Shown here in pieces: positions 24,258-32,404 of a stretch of 64,000 bases of DNA. Under the pieces are notes generated by a model, which ran no database searches, was not told where the DNA came from, and was given only the letters and a program-made list of their open reading frames with translations. Positions within the stretch are counted from its first letter, which is position 1. The number at the start of each line of letters is the position of its first letter. The DNA comes from UBA9647 sp963739335 (lineage in GTDB: Bacteria > Bacteroidota > Ignavibacteria > UBA10030). The position numbers and the translations under genes are program-made. The stretch spans positions 25,614 to 89,613 of the forward strand of contig CAVUAC010000048.1 in NCBI GenBank assembly GCA_963739335.1. The letters are read 5' to 3'.

Positions 24258-25553
24258 TTAGCGAACGATGAGTGTTTGATCGCGCCGTGCGCCGACGGAA
24301 ACCATCCAGATCCTCGTTCCTAAGAGGGACGCGATGGCGTTTATGTACGTGCGAGCGCGTGGCGGCAGCTTGGCGTATGAGCGCACACCCGATATTTTGG
24401 ACTTCCATCCTTTGAAAACTCGATACTGTGGCTCCACCGTCTCAAGAGCCCGGAGGTCCGTCGGAAAGTTCTCGAGCTTCTTGCCCTGAACATTGTATCC
24501 GATGCACACCTTGATTTCATCAAACTCGTCGAGGACATCGAGTTTCGTGACTGCGATCTTCTGAATGCCATTCACGCGAATCGAATACCGCAGGCTCACG
24601 GCATCGAGCCAACCACACCGTCGGGGTCTGCCGGTCGTTGCGCCATATTCGCTGCCCGTCGTGCGGAGCCGCTCTCCGGTGCTGTCATTCAACTCTGTTG
24701 GGAAAGGTCCATTCCCGACTCGTGTTGAGTATGCTTTCACGACGCCAACGATTGAAGTGATCGCGGTGGGCGGGATGCCGAGTCCTGTGCACGCGCCGCC
24801 GCTCGTCGGACTCGATGAAGTCACAAAAGGATAGGTGCCGTGATCAACATCGAGGAGAGCCCCCTGGGCTCCTTCAGCGAGGATCTTCTTTTTCTTCTTG
24901 AGAGCGTTGTTGAGATAGAGGGATGTGTCTGTGATGTATTCGTCGATCTTCTTGTCGAACTCCTGATACTCCTGAATGATGGCGTCAACATCGAGTTCTT
25001 TGGAATTATAAACCTTGCTCAGGAGCTGATTCTTCTCTTCAATGTTCCGCTTGAGTTTCTTGCTCAAGATATCGCGGTCGAGCAGATCAACGACGCGTAT
25101 CCCTGTCCGTGTATACTTGTCGATGTAGGCCGGGCCGATGCCGCGTCCAGTAGTCCCGATTTTCTGATCACCCTGTTCACGAATTGAATCAAGCAGCTTG
25201 TGGTACGGCATGATAAGGTGCGCATTGTGGCTGATGAGCAGCCGACCATGGACATCGATTCCCAGTTCTCGAAGTTGATCGATTTCCGCCATGAGAGCAA
25301 CCGGGTCGAGCACAACGCCGTTACCGATGACACAGGTGACATGGTTATGGAAGATCCCCGACGGAATGAGGTGGAGAACGTATTCCTTGGTCGTGATACC
25401 ACTCTCGGTCTTTGTTGGCACAACAACCGTATGCCCGGCATTGGCGCCTCCCTGATAACGGGCGACGATATCAACATTCTCACTAAGATGGTCTACGATC
25501 TTGCCTTTGCCCTCATCGCCCCATTGGGCACCAACGATTAACTGAACAGGCAT
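24258..25553 (-). CDS. purA: Adenylosuccinate synthetase
   Basis: The 431-residue enzyme joins IMP and aspartate with GTP, the first committed step to AMP. GDEGKGK at 12-18 and the family segments YQGGANAGHTV, LISHNAHLIMPYH, GTTGRGIGPAYIDK and STRVGNGPFPTEL are all present. Length is normal. It diverges from murA and probably leads an operon with the downstream histidine kinase. Confidence 0.95.
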   Translation of the reverse strand: MPVQLIVGAQWGDEGKGKIVDHLSENVDIVARYQGGANAGHTVVVPTKTESGITTKEYVLHLIPSGIFHNHVTCVIGNGVVLDPVALMAEIDQLRELGIDVHGRLLISHNAHLIMPYHKLLDSIREQGDQKIGTTGRGIGPAYIDKYTRTGIRVVDLLDRDILSKKLKRNIEEKNQLLSKVYNSKELDVDAIIQEYQEFDKKIDEYITDTSLYLNNALKKKKKILAEGAQGALLDVDHGTYPFVTSSSPTSGGACTGLGIPPTAITSIVGVVKAYSTRVGNGPFPTELNDSTGERLRTTGSEYGATTGRPRRCGWLDAVSLRYSIRVNGIQKIAVTKLDVLDEFDEIKVCIGYNVQGKKLENFPTDLRALETVEPQYRVFKGWKSKISGVRSYAKLPPRARTYINAIASLLGTRIWMVSVGARRDQTLIVR

Positions 25554-25708
25554 AACCAGTCCTTGTGCTCGCTATTCATTCAGTAAAGGTTCTCTCCTTC
25601 GGGGAGGATGAATGGAAGAGCTCTCAGCAGTTAGCTGATCGCTGTTTTCCAAAAAAGTGTAGGCAAAAAATGAACGAAATACAAGGCGAAGGCCGATCGA
25701 TTCGTGCT

Positions 25709-25737
25709 TTGCCTTTCACTCGTTAATGGGTTATATT
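25709..25737 (+). promoter_or_regulatory. Sigma70-type promoter for murA
   Basis: TTGCCT (25709-25714) and TATATT (25732-25737) are separated by 17 bases, about 50 bp upstream of the GTG start at 25790. The -10 continues as TATATTTTTG, close to the Bacteroidota TAnnTTTG form. Confidence 0.5.
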
Positions 25738-25789
25738 TTTGTCGCAATCCGAATGCCTGCCTGGCTCCTTACAGCTCAAGAGGTCGAGC

Positions 25790-27061
25790 GTGGACAAATT
25801 CGTCATTCATAGCGGCAATAAACTGAAGGGCACCGTGCAAGCGAGCGGCGCCAAGAACGCGTCGCTGGCATTGATGCCGGCAACACTCCTCGCACCGGGG
25901 GAATACAGGCTTCACAATACTCCTATTCTGCGTGATGTGGCAACAATGTCCCGTCTGCTTGAAACGATGGGGCTGAAAATCAGCAGAGAGGATCACACCC
26001 TGCGTGTTGATTCATCGACAGTGACGAGCTTTGAAGCGCCGTACGAGCATGTCAAGAAAATGCGTGCTTCGATTTATGTGCTGGGACCGCTGGTCGGCCG
26101 ATTTGGGCAAGCCGATGTGTCACTGCCCGGCGGGTGTGCCTGGGGGCCGCGGCCTGTCAATCTCCATATCGAGGGACTTCGGAAACTCGGAGCTCAGATT
26201 GAGGTCGAAGGGGGCTACATTCGTGCACGTGCCAAGCGCTTGCGGGGTGCGAGGATTGTTTTCGACGTCTCAAGTGTCGGTGCAACCGGAAACGTGATGA
26301 TGGCTGCCGTTCTTGCTCAGGGGACGACGATCATAGACAACGCAGCCATGGAGCCTGAAATCGCGGCGCTCGGAGACTTCCTTAAGAAAATGGGCGCAAA
26401 GATCGATGGGATTGGCACCAACCATCTTGAGATTGAGGGCGTCGATACTCTCCATCCAGCCGATTGTGTGACAATCCCGGACAGAATAGAAACCGGCACA
26501 TTGCTCATCGCGGCGGCCATCGCAGGAGACAAGAACGGCTCCGTGCGCGTCGGGAAGTGTCATCCCGCTCATCTCAGCGCTGTGACGACGAAGCTGGAGG
26601 ATGTCGGAGCGAAGATCAGCCTGGGGAAAGACTTTATCGAGATCGTCCCTCCCGAGATCATCCGGCCTGTCAATGTCACCACGTCGATCTATTCTGGATT
26701 TCCGACAGATATGCAGGCTCAGTGGATCGCGTTAATGAGTCTTGCAGATGGGACGAGCGTCATCACGGAGACGATTTACTTTGATCGCTTCATGCACGTC
26801 CCCGAACTCGTCCGGCTCGGCGCGAACATCACCGTCAAGGAAAACATAGCGACCGTTGTCGGCGTCAACGGATTAACCGGTGCGAAGGTGATGTCGACCG
26901 ATCTGCGCGCGAGTGCCTCGCTCATCCTCGCCGGACTGGCCGCTGAAGGAACGACAGAGGTCCTGCGTGTTTACCACCTGGACCGCGGATATGAGCAGAT
27001 TGAACTGAAGCTCGCTCAGCTCGGAGCGGAGATCGAGCGTGCAAGTGGGGAAGAATTCTAA
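25790..27061 (+). CDS. murA: UDP-N-acetylglucosamine 1-carboxyvinyltransferase
   Basis: The 423-residue enzyme transfers enolpyruvate from PEP to UDP-GlcNAc, the first committed peptidoglycan step. GASGAKNASL at the N-terminus holds the UDP-GlcNAc-binding KN pair, and LPGGCAWGPRPVNLH holds catalytic C116, which indicates a fosfomycin-sensitive type rather than the Asp variant. I chose GTG 25790 because AAGAGG lies 7 bases upstream and the family normally starts about here. The frame extends to a TTG at 25739 that overlaps the promoter. Confidence 0.95.
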   Translation: MDKFVIHSGNKLKGTVQASGAKNASLALMPATLLAPGEYRLHNTPILRDVATMSRLLETMGLKISREDHTLRVDSSTVTSFEAPYEHVKKMRASIYVLGPLVGRFGQADVSLPGGCAWGPRPVNLHIEGLRKLGAQIEVEGGYIRARAKRLRGARIVFDVSSVGATGNVMMAAVLAQGTTIIDNAAMEPEIAALGDFLKKMGAKIDGIGTNHLEIEGVDTLHPADCVTIPDRIETGTLLIAAAIAGDKNGSVRVGKCHPAHLSAVTTKLEDVGAKISLGKDFIEIVPPEIIRPVNVTTSIYSGFPTDMQAQWIALMSLADGTSVITETIYFDRFMHVPELVRLGANITVKENIATVVGVNGLTGAKVMSTDLRASASLILAGLAAEGTTEVLRVYHLDRGYEQIELKLAQLGAEIERASGEEF

Positions 27062-27151
27062 GCCTCCATCGGCTCCCTCACGACGTTCCGTTTGTTGATC
27101 CTGACGCGGAACGGAGTATCGTACGCATGCTTCCTTCCTAAAATCGTGGCG

Positions 27152-29404
27152 ATGTTCAAAGAGTTCCTTTCGTATCGCTCGCACATTCTTGCACTGATTG
27201 TGTTGCTCGCGGTCTCGTTCGCTGCGACGCAGATCCCCCTCTTCAATTACCTCGGGTATGAATTCTCGGCACTCATCGCGCTGGTGTGGAGCCTGATTGC
27301 AGGCCTGCTCACGATCTCCTTCTGGAACAAGGGAGCACGAAGTGGAACACTGGACGTGAACGCGTTTGCAGTTCGCTCGCTGGCTCTCTGTCTGACGGCG
27401 TTGATCATTCCGCTCACCGTCATCGCGATCAACGCACTGTTTGTCAAGAATTGTTCTTTCCTGCAGGGTACGATCCTGTTCCTGCTTGTCACGGTCCCGG
27501 GAGTTATCTTCGCCCATGCAATTTCGGTTGCCGCCTCGCTGATTGTTCGGCAGTGGAGGAAGACAGTCTTTGTATCTGCATGGCTTGTGGTGCTTGTCCA
27601 CATTCTTTACGTCACGCTCATACGGCCGCAGATCTTCGCTTTCAATCCTATCCTCGGGTATTTCCCCGGCCTCACGTACGACGAGACACTCGATGTGAAC
27701 GATCGCTTGCTTCTTTATCGGGCCGGGACAATTGCCTTCGGAATGTTGCTGGTTTCTGGTGCGTTGGCCCTTCACCGGCGGCGAGCCGGTACCGGCGCGC
27801 ATACCGATACGCATCCATCTATTGCTGGACGGGTGGCGATGCTTGTGCTTGTCGCGGCCGTGATCGCTCTCTTCATCTTCAGTAACCAGCTCGGGCTTTC
27901 TTCGTCCGAATCCTCCATCCAGCAAGAGCTTGGGGGAAAAGTGGAGACGGCGCATTTTGTCATCTCGTACCCCGACACGCTCTTGAAGGGCCCGAGGTTG
28001 GAGCAAGTGATTCAACTCCATGAGTTCTATTACTATCAACTCGTGGGAGTTCTGCGTGTCAGGCCAGCCAGAAAAATTCATACGTATCTGTACGCGACGC
28101 AGGACCAAAAGGGGAGGCTCATAGGAGCTTCTGGAACGAACATTGCCAAACCATGGCTATGGCAGCTCCACATCAATTCTTCCGACGTCGATGGTTCGCT
28201 TCGTCATGAGCTCGTCCACGTTTTGGCCGCGGAGTTCGGTTTTCCGCTCCTGAGGATTGGTGTCAATTCGGGGCTTATCGAAGGATTGGCGATGGCGGTG
28301 GAACGTGAAGAGTACGAGGAACCTGTTCATCGTCTCGCCGCGATGGTGTTCGCTGCAGACGTTGCTCCGGATGTCCGGAGCTTGTTCACTCTTACTGGGT
28401 TCATGAGAGCTTCTGCCGGCGTGAGCTACATCCTCGCCGGGTCATTCTGCCAGTATCTCATTGATCGGTATGGCATGCGTCGATTCAAGCTGCTTTACGG
28501 CACAGGGGAGTTTTCCATCATCTACGGCAAATCGCTCCCGTTGCTGCTGCAAGAATGGCGACGATCGCTTGATCGCTTTCGCTTCAACGAAGGTGATCTT
28601 GAAAAAGCGGGATACCTTTTCAAGCGGCGTTCGATCTTCGGCAAGGAGTGTGCGCGTGTCATTGCAAACCTGAACAAAGAGACTCACACGTTGTTATCAA
28701 CGGGACGGTTGGAGGAAGCGTTGGCGTCTGCGGATCGTTCACTGGGACACACGACAAGCGCCGAAGCGATCTACCAGAAGACCACTGCACTGCTCCGCCT
28801 CAGCAGGTACACTGAAGCAATCGAATTTGCGCAAAGTCAACTTCGTGACACGCTTGCTGCTCCTTCATTTCTACCGTTGAAGTCACTGCTCGGCGATGCA
28901 TGGTGGGGCGCGGATTCGCTGGAAAGCGCAATGAAGCTGCACGCGGAGCTCCTCCGTGTACACCTTTCGTCGGCGTGGGATGAGGTGGAGTCGCTGCGGC
29001 TCGAGATCCTCGCGAAACCCGACCTTGCGCGTAAACTGAAGCCGTACTGCCTATCCTTGACAGATGACTCTTCTCGAATGGCATTCTTGGAGAAGACGGT
29101 CAGCGAGCATCCGAAGGAAATGATCCCGAGATTTCTTCTGGCGAGAGAGAAGGCCTCGAAGGATCAATTGGAGGAGGCAGTGCGGCTGCTTGATGAGTTA
29201 CGGCCATTCAGCTCATCAATACTGGAATTATCACGGCAGCGCCGTCTGGGGCAGCTATCACTTGCATTGGGTCGTTACGAGAAAGCCAAGATCTATTACT
29301 GGCAGTCGCTGAATCACCTCCTCCGGGAGACGCAGGGTGCGGAGATAGAGGAGAGGCTTCGGTTCTGCGATTGGATGGAGGAGGCTCCGCAGAGATTTGA
29401 TTGA
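27152..29404 (+). CDS. Polytopic membrane protein with HExxH peptidase (MA-like) domain and TPR-like C-terminus
   Basis: The 750-residue product has about eight hydrophobic helices in residues 10-260, then a soluble domain with RHELVHVLAAEFG (H352, E353, H356) and a downstream Glu in GLIEGLAMA. This is the gluzincin pattern of peptidase_MA-like domains. The last 200 residues contain TPR-like helical repeats (LEEALASADRSLGHTTSAEAIYQKTTALLRLSRYTEAIEFA). The start is uncertain: ATG 27152 lacks a clear ribosome site and an in-frame TTG exists at 27092. The large reverse-strand frame over this region is a shadow. Function unknown; an envelope protease or protein-quality role is a guess. Confidence 0.72.
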   Translation: MFKEFLSYRSHILALIVLLAVSFAATQIPLFNYLGYEFSALIALVWSLIAGLLTISFWNKGARSGTLDVNAFAVRSLALCLTALIIPLTVIAINALFVKNCSFLQGTILFLLVTVPGVIFAHAISVAASLIVRQWRKTVFVSAWLVVLVHILYVTLIRPQIFAFNPILGYFPGLTYDETLDVNDRLLLYRAGTIAFGMLLVSGALALHRRRAGTGAHTDTHPSIAGRVAMLVLVAAVIALFIFSNQLGLSSSESSIQQELGGKVETAHFVISYPDTLLKGPRLEQVIQLHEFYYYQLVGVLRVRPARKIHTYLYATQDQKGRLIGASGTNIAKPWLWQLHINSSDVDGSLRHELVHVLAAEFGFPLLRIGVNSGLIEGLAMAVEREEYEEPVHRLAAMVFAADVAPDVRSLFTLTGFMRASAGVSYILAGSFCQYLIDRYGMRRFKLLYGTGEFSIIYGKSLPLLLQEWRRSLDRFRFNEGDLEKAGYLFKRRSIFGKECARVIANLNKETHTLLSTGRLEEALASADRSLGHTTSAEAIYQKTTALLRLSRYTEAIEFAQSQLRDTLAAPSFLPLKSLLGDAWWGADSLESAMKLHAELLRVHLSSAWDEVESLRLEILAKPDLARKLKPYCLSLTDDSSRMAFLEKTVSEHPKEMIPRFLLAREKASKDQLEEAVRLLDELRPFSSSILELSRQRRLGQLSLALGRYEKAKIYYWQSLNHLLRETQGAEIEERLRFCDWMEEAPQRFD

Positions 29405-29491
29405 TTCTCCTCCATTTTTTGCCTTTATTATGCAGCAATCTTCCACTTCATGCCGAAACTGCTTTTCAAAAGAATATTCCTGGAGAAAACA

Positions 29492-30790
29492 ATGAAAACG
29501 ACTATTACGGATGTATGGGCGCGTGAGATTCTTGACTCTCGTGGCAATCCAACTCTCGAGGTTGAGGTCACGCTTGAGGATGGTACCGTTGGCCGCGCTG
29601 CTGTTCCTAGCGGAGCATCTACTGGTGAAAACGAGGCTGTGGAGCTTCGAGACGGCGACAAAGCGCGCTACAACGGCAAGGGAGTCTTGAAAGCCGTTGA
29701 GAACGTCAACAACGTGCTTGCGGAAGAGGTCGTGGGCTTCGAGACGACCGACCAGGTTGGCATCGACAAAATGATGATCCAGCTTGATGGGACGCCGAAC
29801 AAGGGCAAGTTGGGTGCGAACGCAATTCTTGGTGTTTCACTGGCGGCGGCGAAGGCAGCCGCGCAGTCGTTGCATATGCCGCTGTATCGATACATCGGTG
29901 GCACCAACGCCAAGATCCTTCCTGTGCCGATGATGAATATCCTCAACGGCGGCAGCCATGCCGACAACAACGTTGACTTTCAGGAATTCATGATCATGCC
30001 CATCGATGCCCCATCGTTTGCAGAAGCGTTGCGCATGGGGGCGGAGGTTTTCCACTCTCTGAAGTCGGTCCTGAAGAAGAAGGGATACAATACAGCTGTT
30101 GGGGATGAAGGGGGGTTCGCTCCGAATCTGAAATCCAACGAAGAAGCGCTCGAAGTCATTCTCGATGCAATCGGAAAGGCGAACTACAAGGCGGGTGAGC
30201 AGGTGTACGTTGCTCTCGATCCTGCAGCGAGCGAGTTCTTCGACACCGACAAGAAGAAATATATCTTCTCGAAGTCCGACAAATCCGAAAAGACTCCGGA
30301 GCAGATGGCGAAGTACTGGGAAGGATGGACGAAGCAGTATCCCATTGCATCGCTTGAAGACGGTATGGCCGAGGGTGATTGGGAGGGATGGAAGATTTTG
30401 ACAGATGCAGTTGGCAAAAGAGTGCAGCTGGTCGGCGACGATGTGTTCGTGACGAATGTCGAGTACCTCTCAAAAGGAATCGACATGGGCGTTGCGAACT
30501 CGATCCTCATCAAGGTCAATCAGATTGGTACCCTCACTGAGACACTCGACTGGATCGAGATGGCGAAACGGGCGCACTATACCACGGTCCTCAGCCACCG
30601 GTCCGGCGAAACCGAGGACACAACGATCGCAGACATCGTCGTCGCGACAAATGCCGGAATGATCAAGACGGGTTCGGCCAGCCGCACAGACCGCATCGCA
30701 AAGTATAATCAGTTGATTCGAATTGAGGAAGAACTTGATACCAATGGCTACTATGCAGGCTTCGGCGCGCTGAATGTGAAGCTTGCATAA
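29492..30790 (+). CDS. eno: Enolase
   Basis: The 432-residue enzyme interconverts 2-phosphoglycerate and PEP. Family segments are REILDSRGNPTLEVEV, VPSGASTGENEAVELRD, GGSHADNNVDFQEFMIMP, VGDEGGFAPNL, SLEDGMAE and SHRSGETEDT, with the metal-binding acidic residues in place. I use ATG 29492 because GGAGAAAACA precedes it; the frame back to 29450 adds 14 atypical residues. It follows the membrane peptidase by 87 bp. Its product PEP is the MurA co-substrate, but a functional link is not implied. Confidence 0.96.
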   Translation: MKTTITDVWAREILDSRGNPTLEVEVTLEDGTVGRAAVPSGASTGENEAVELRDGDKARYNGKGVLKAVENVNNVLAEEVVGFETTDQVGIDKMMIQLDGTPNKGKLGANAILGVSLAAAKAAAQSLHMPLYRYIGGTNAKILPVPMMNILNGGSHADNNVDFQEFMIMPIDAPSFAEALRMGAEVFHSLKSVLKKKGYNTAVGDEGGFAPNLKSNEEALEVILDAIGKANYKAGEQVYVALDPAASEFFDTDKKKYIFSKSDKSEKTPEQMAKYWEGWTKQYPIASLEDGMAEGDWEGWKILTDAVGKRVQLVGDDVFVTNVEYLSKGIDMGVANSILIKVNQIGTLTETLDWIEMAKRAHYTTVLSHRSGETEDTTIADIVVATNAGMIKTGSASRTDRIAKYNQLIRIEEELDTNGYYAGFGALNVKLA

Positions 30791-30892
30791 CGGCCGCAAA
30801 GGTCAACTGGATGTGATCAGATCTCTTCGTGATCTTTGTTTTCTCTGTGGTTCTCTTTTTCAACGATGTACTTGACTTGGGATGGAACGCGT

Positions 30893-32287
30893 ATGACTCC
30901 AATCAAATTCGGTACGGATGGGTGGCGTGGTCTGATTGCTGCCGACTTCACGTTCGATAACGTCGCAAAGGTGGCGCTGGCGACCGCAAACTACTTCAAG
31001 CGGCACAAGAAAATCAAGAACGGGATTGTCATTGGCTATGACTCGAGGTTCCTCAGCAAGGAATTCGCAGAGACCACCGCAGAGGTGGTGGCGAACAAAG
31101 GAATCAGGGTCATCATCTCCGACAAGATTTCTTCAACGCCGATGGTTTCACTCCTGACAAAGAAGCTCAAGGCTGCAGGAGGAGTGGTCATCACTGCCAG
31201 TCACAATCCTGCTCGCTACAACGGATTCAAGATCAAAGGTGATTTCGGCGGTCCTGCCCATCCCGAGATGATCGAGAAAGTCGAGAAAGAGCTAAGAAAA
31301 GTATTGAAGTCGAAAGTAGAAAGTAAGATGACCTTTGAGCAACTGGTCACGAAGGGCACGATCAAGAAAGTGGACTTCACGGCGGCGTATGTGGAGGACC
31401 TCAGGACAAAGCTGGACATTCCACTGATCGAGTCATCAGGAATCAAGATTGCCTACGATGCGATGTACGGCGCTGGTCAGGGGGTGTTCTCTCAGCTTGT
31501 TCAACCGCGTGCGGAGCTGCGAAACTCGTACAACCCTTCGTTCGGCGGCACACACCCCGAGCCCATTCCGCAGAACATCAAAGATCTTGCATCCGCAGTT
31601 GTGATGAAAGGATGTGATATCGGCATCGCGACGGACGGAGATGCCGACCGCGTTGGCGCTGTGGACGAGAACGGCAATTTCGTGGACTCGCATCGTATGT
31701 TCGCGATTCTCCTGAAGTACCTGGTCACAGAGAAGCACCTGACGGGTGAGATCGCAAAGTCAATTTCCGTCAGCCAGATGATCAACCAGATGTGTGTGAA
31801 ATACGGGCTGAAATTGCATGAAACCCCTGTTGGGTTCAAGTATCTCTGCCGCCTCATGACGGAACGAAACATTCTGATCGCTGCAGAGGAGAGCGGAGGG
31901 TTGGGGCTGCGAGGGCATATTCCCGAACGCGACGGGATTTATGTAGGCCTCCTGCTGTGTGAAGTGATGGCCAAACGGCAGCGGAAGCTGAGCGAACTCG
32001 TCGAGGAGCTTATGATTGAGTTCGGTTGGCACTACTTCAACCGTATCGATGCACATATGACGGAGAAAGAGAAACAGCAGACTCTTGCTGCCTACAAGAA
32101 GGGGATCAAGTCCCTTGGTGGATATCCCGTCAAAAAGGTGGAGACGAAGGATGGCTACAAGTTCTTCTTCGATGACGCATGGGTGCTGATGCGAGCCTCT
32201 GGCACGGAGCCTTTGATACGCTTCTATGCTGAGGCGGATTCAGTGTTCAAGCTGAATGCGCTCTTGAAAGCCGCAACGGAGGTATGA
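30893..32287 (+). CDS. Phosphohexomutase (phosphoglucomutase/phosphomannomutase family)
   Basis: The 464-residue protein has all four alpha-D-phosphohexomutase motifs: phosphoserine loop TASHNP with S103, metal loop DGDADR, sugar-binding GESG-like EESGGLG, and phosphate-binding RASGTEP. FGTDGWRG is at the N-terminus. Motif content alone does not separate glucose from mannose or glucosamine substrates; an EESGG loop is common in glucose- or mannose-type enzymes. ATG 30893 is chosen from the alignment of FGTDGWRG; earlier starts add a hydrophobic leader not seen in the family. It ends before a strong terminator. Confidence 0.88.
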   Translation: MTPIKFGTDGWRGLIAADFTFDNVAKVALATANYFKRHKKIKNGIVIGYDSRFLSKEFAETTAEVVANKGIRVIISDKISSTPMVSLLTKKLKAAGGVVITASHNPARYNGFKIKGDFGGPAHPEMIEKVEKELRKVLKSKVESKMTFEQLVTKGTIKKVDFTAAYVEDLRTKLDIPLIESSGIKIAYDAMYGAGQGVFSQLVQPRAELRNSYNPSFGGTHPEPIPQNIKDLASAVVMKGCDIGIATDGDADRVGAVDENGNFVDSHRMFAILLKYLVTEKHLTGEIAKSISVSQMINQMCVKYGLKLHETPVGFKYLCRLMTERNILIAAEESGGLGLRGHIPERDGIYVGLLLCEVMAKRQRKLSELVEELMIEFGWHYFNRIDAHMTEKEKQQTLAAYKKGIKSLGGYPVKKVETKDGYKFFFDDAWVLMRASGTEPLIRFYAEADSVFKLNALLKAATEV

Positions 32288-32334
32288 AAACGAGATTTAT
32301 CTAGAAACTTCAAGAGAACGGGGAATTCTCCGTC

Positions 32335-32368
32335 AAGCCTCCCTGTTTCACACAGAGGAGGCTTTTTA
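32335..32368 (+). terminator. Intrinsic terminator after the phosphohexomutase gene
   Basis: AAGCCTCC (32335-32342) pairs with GGAGGCTT (32357-32364) across a 14-base loop and is followed by TTTTATTTT. It lies 48 bp after the stop at 32287. Confidence 0.85.
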
Positions 32369-32404
32369 TTTTCAATCTGGCGTTGAAATTCTGGAGAACT
32401 CTGC

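Noticed and set aside
26873..28108. 411-codon minus-strand open frame
   Set aside because: It overlaps the end of murA and the membrane peptidase gene, both well supported. Its composition (long runs of R, E, Q, H) is that of an antisense shadow.
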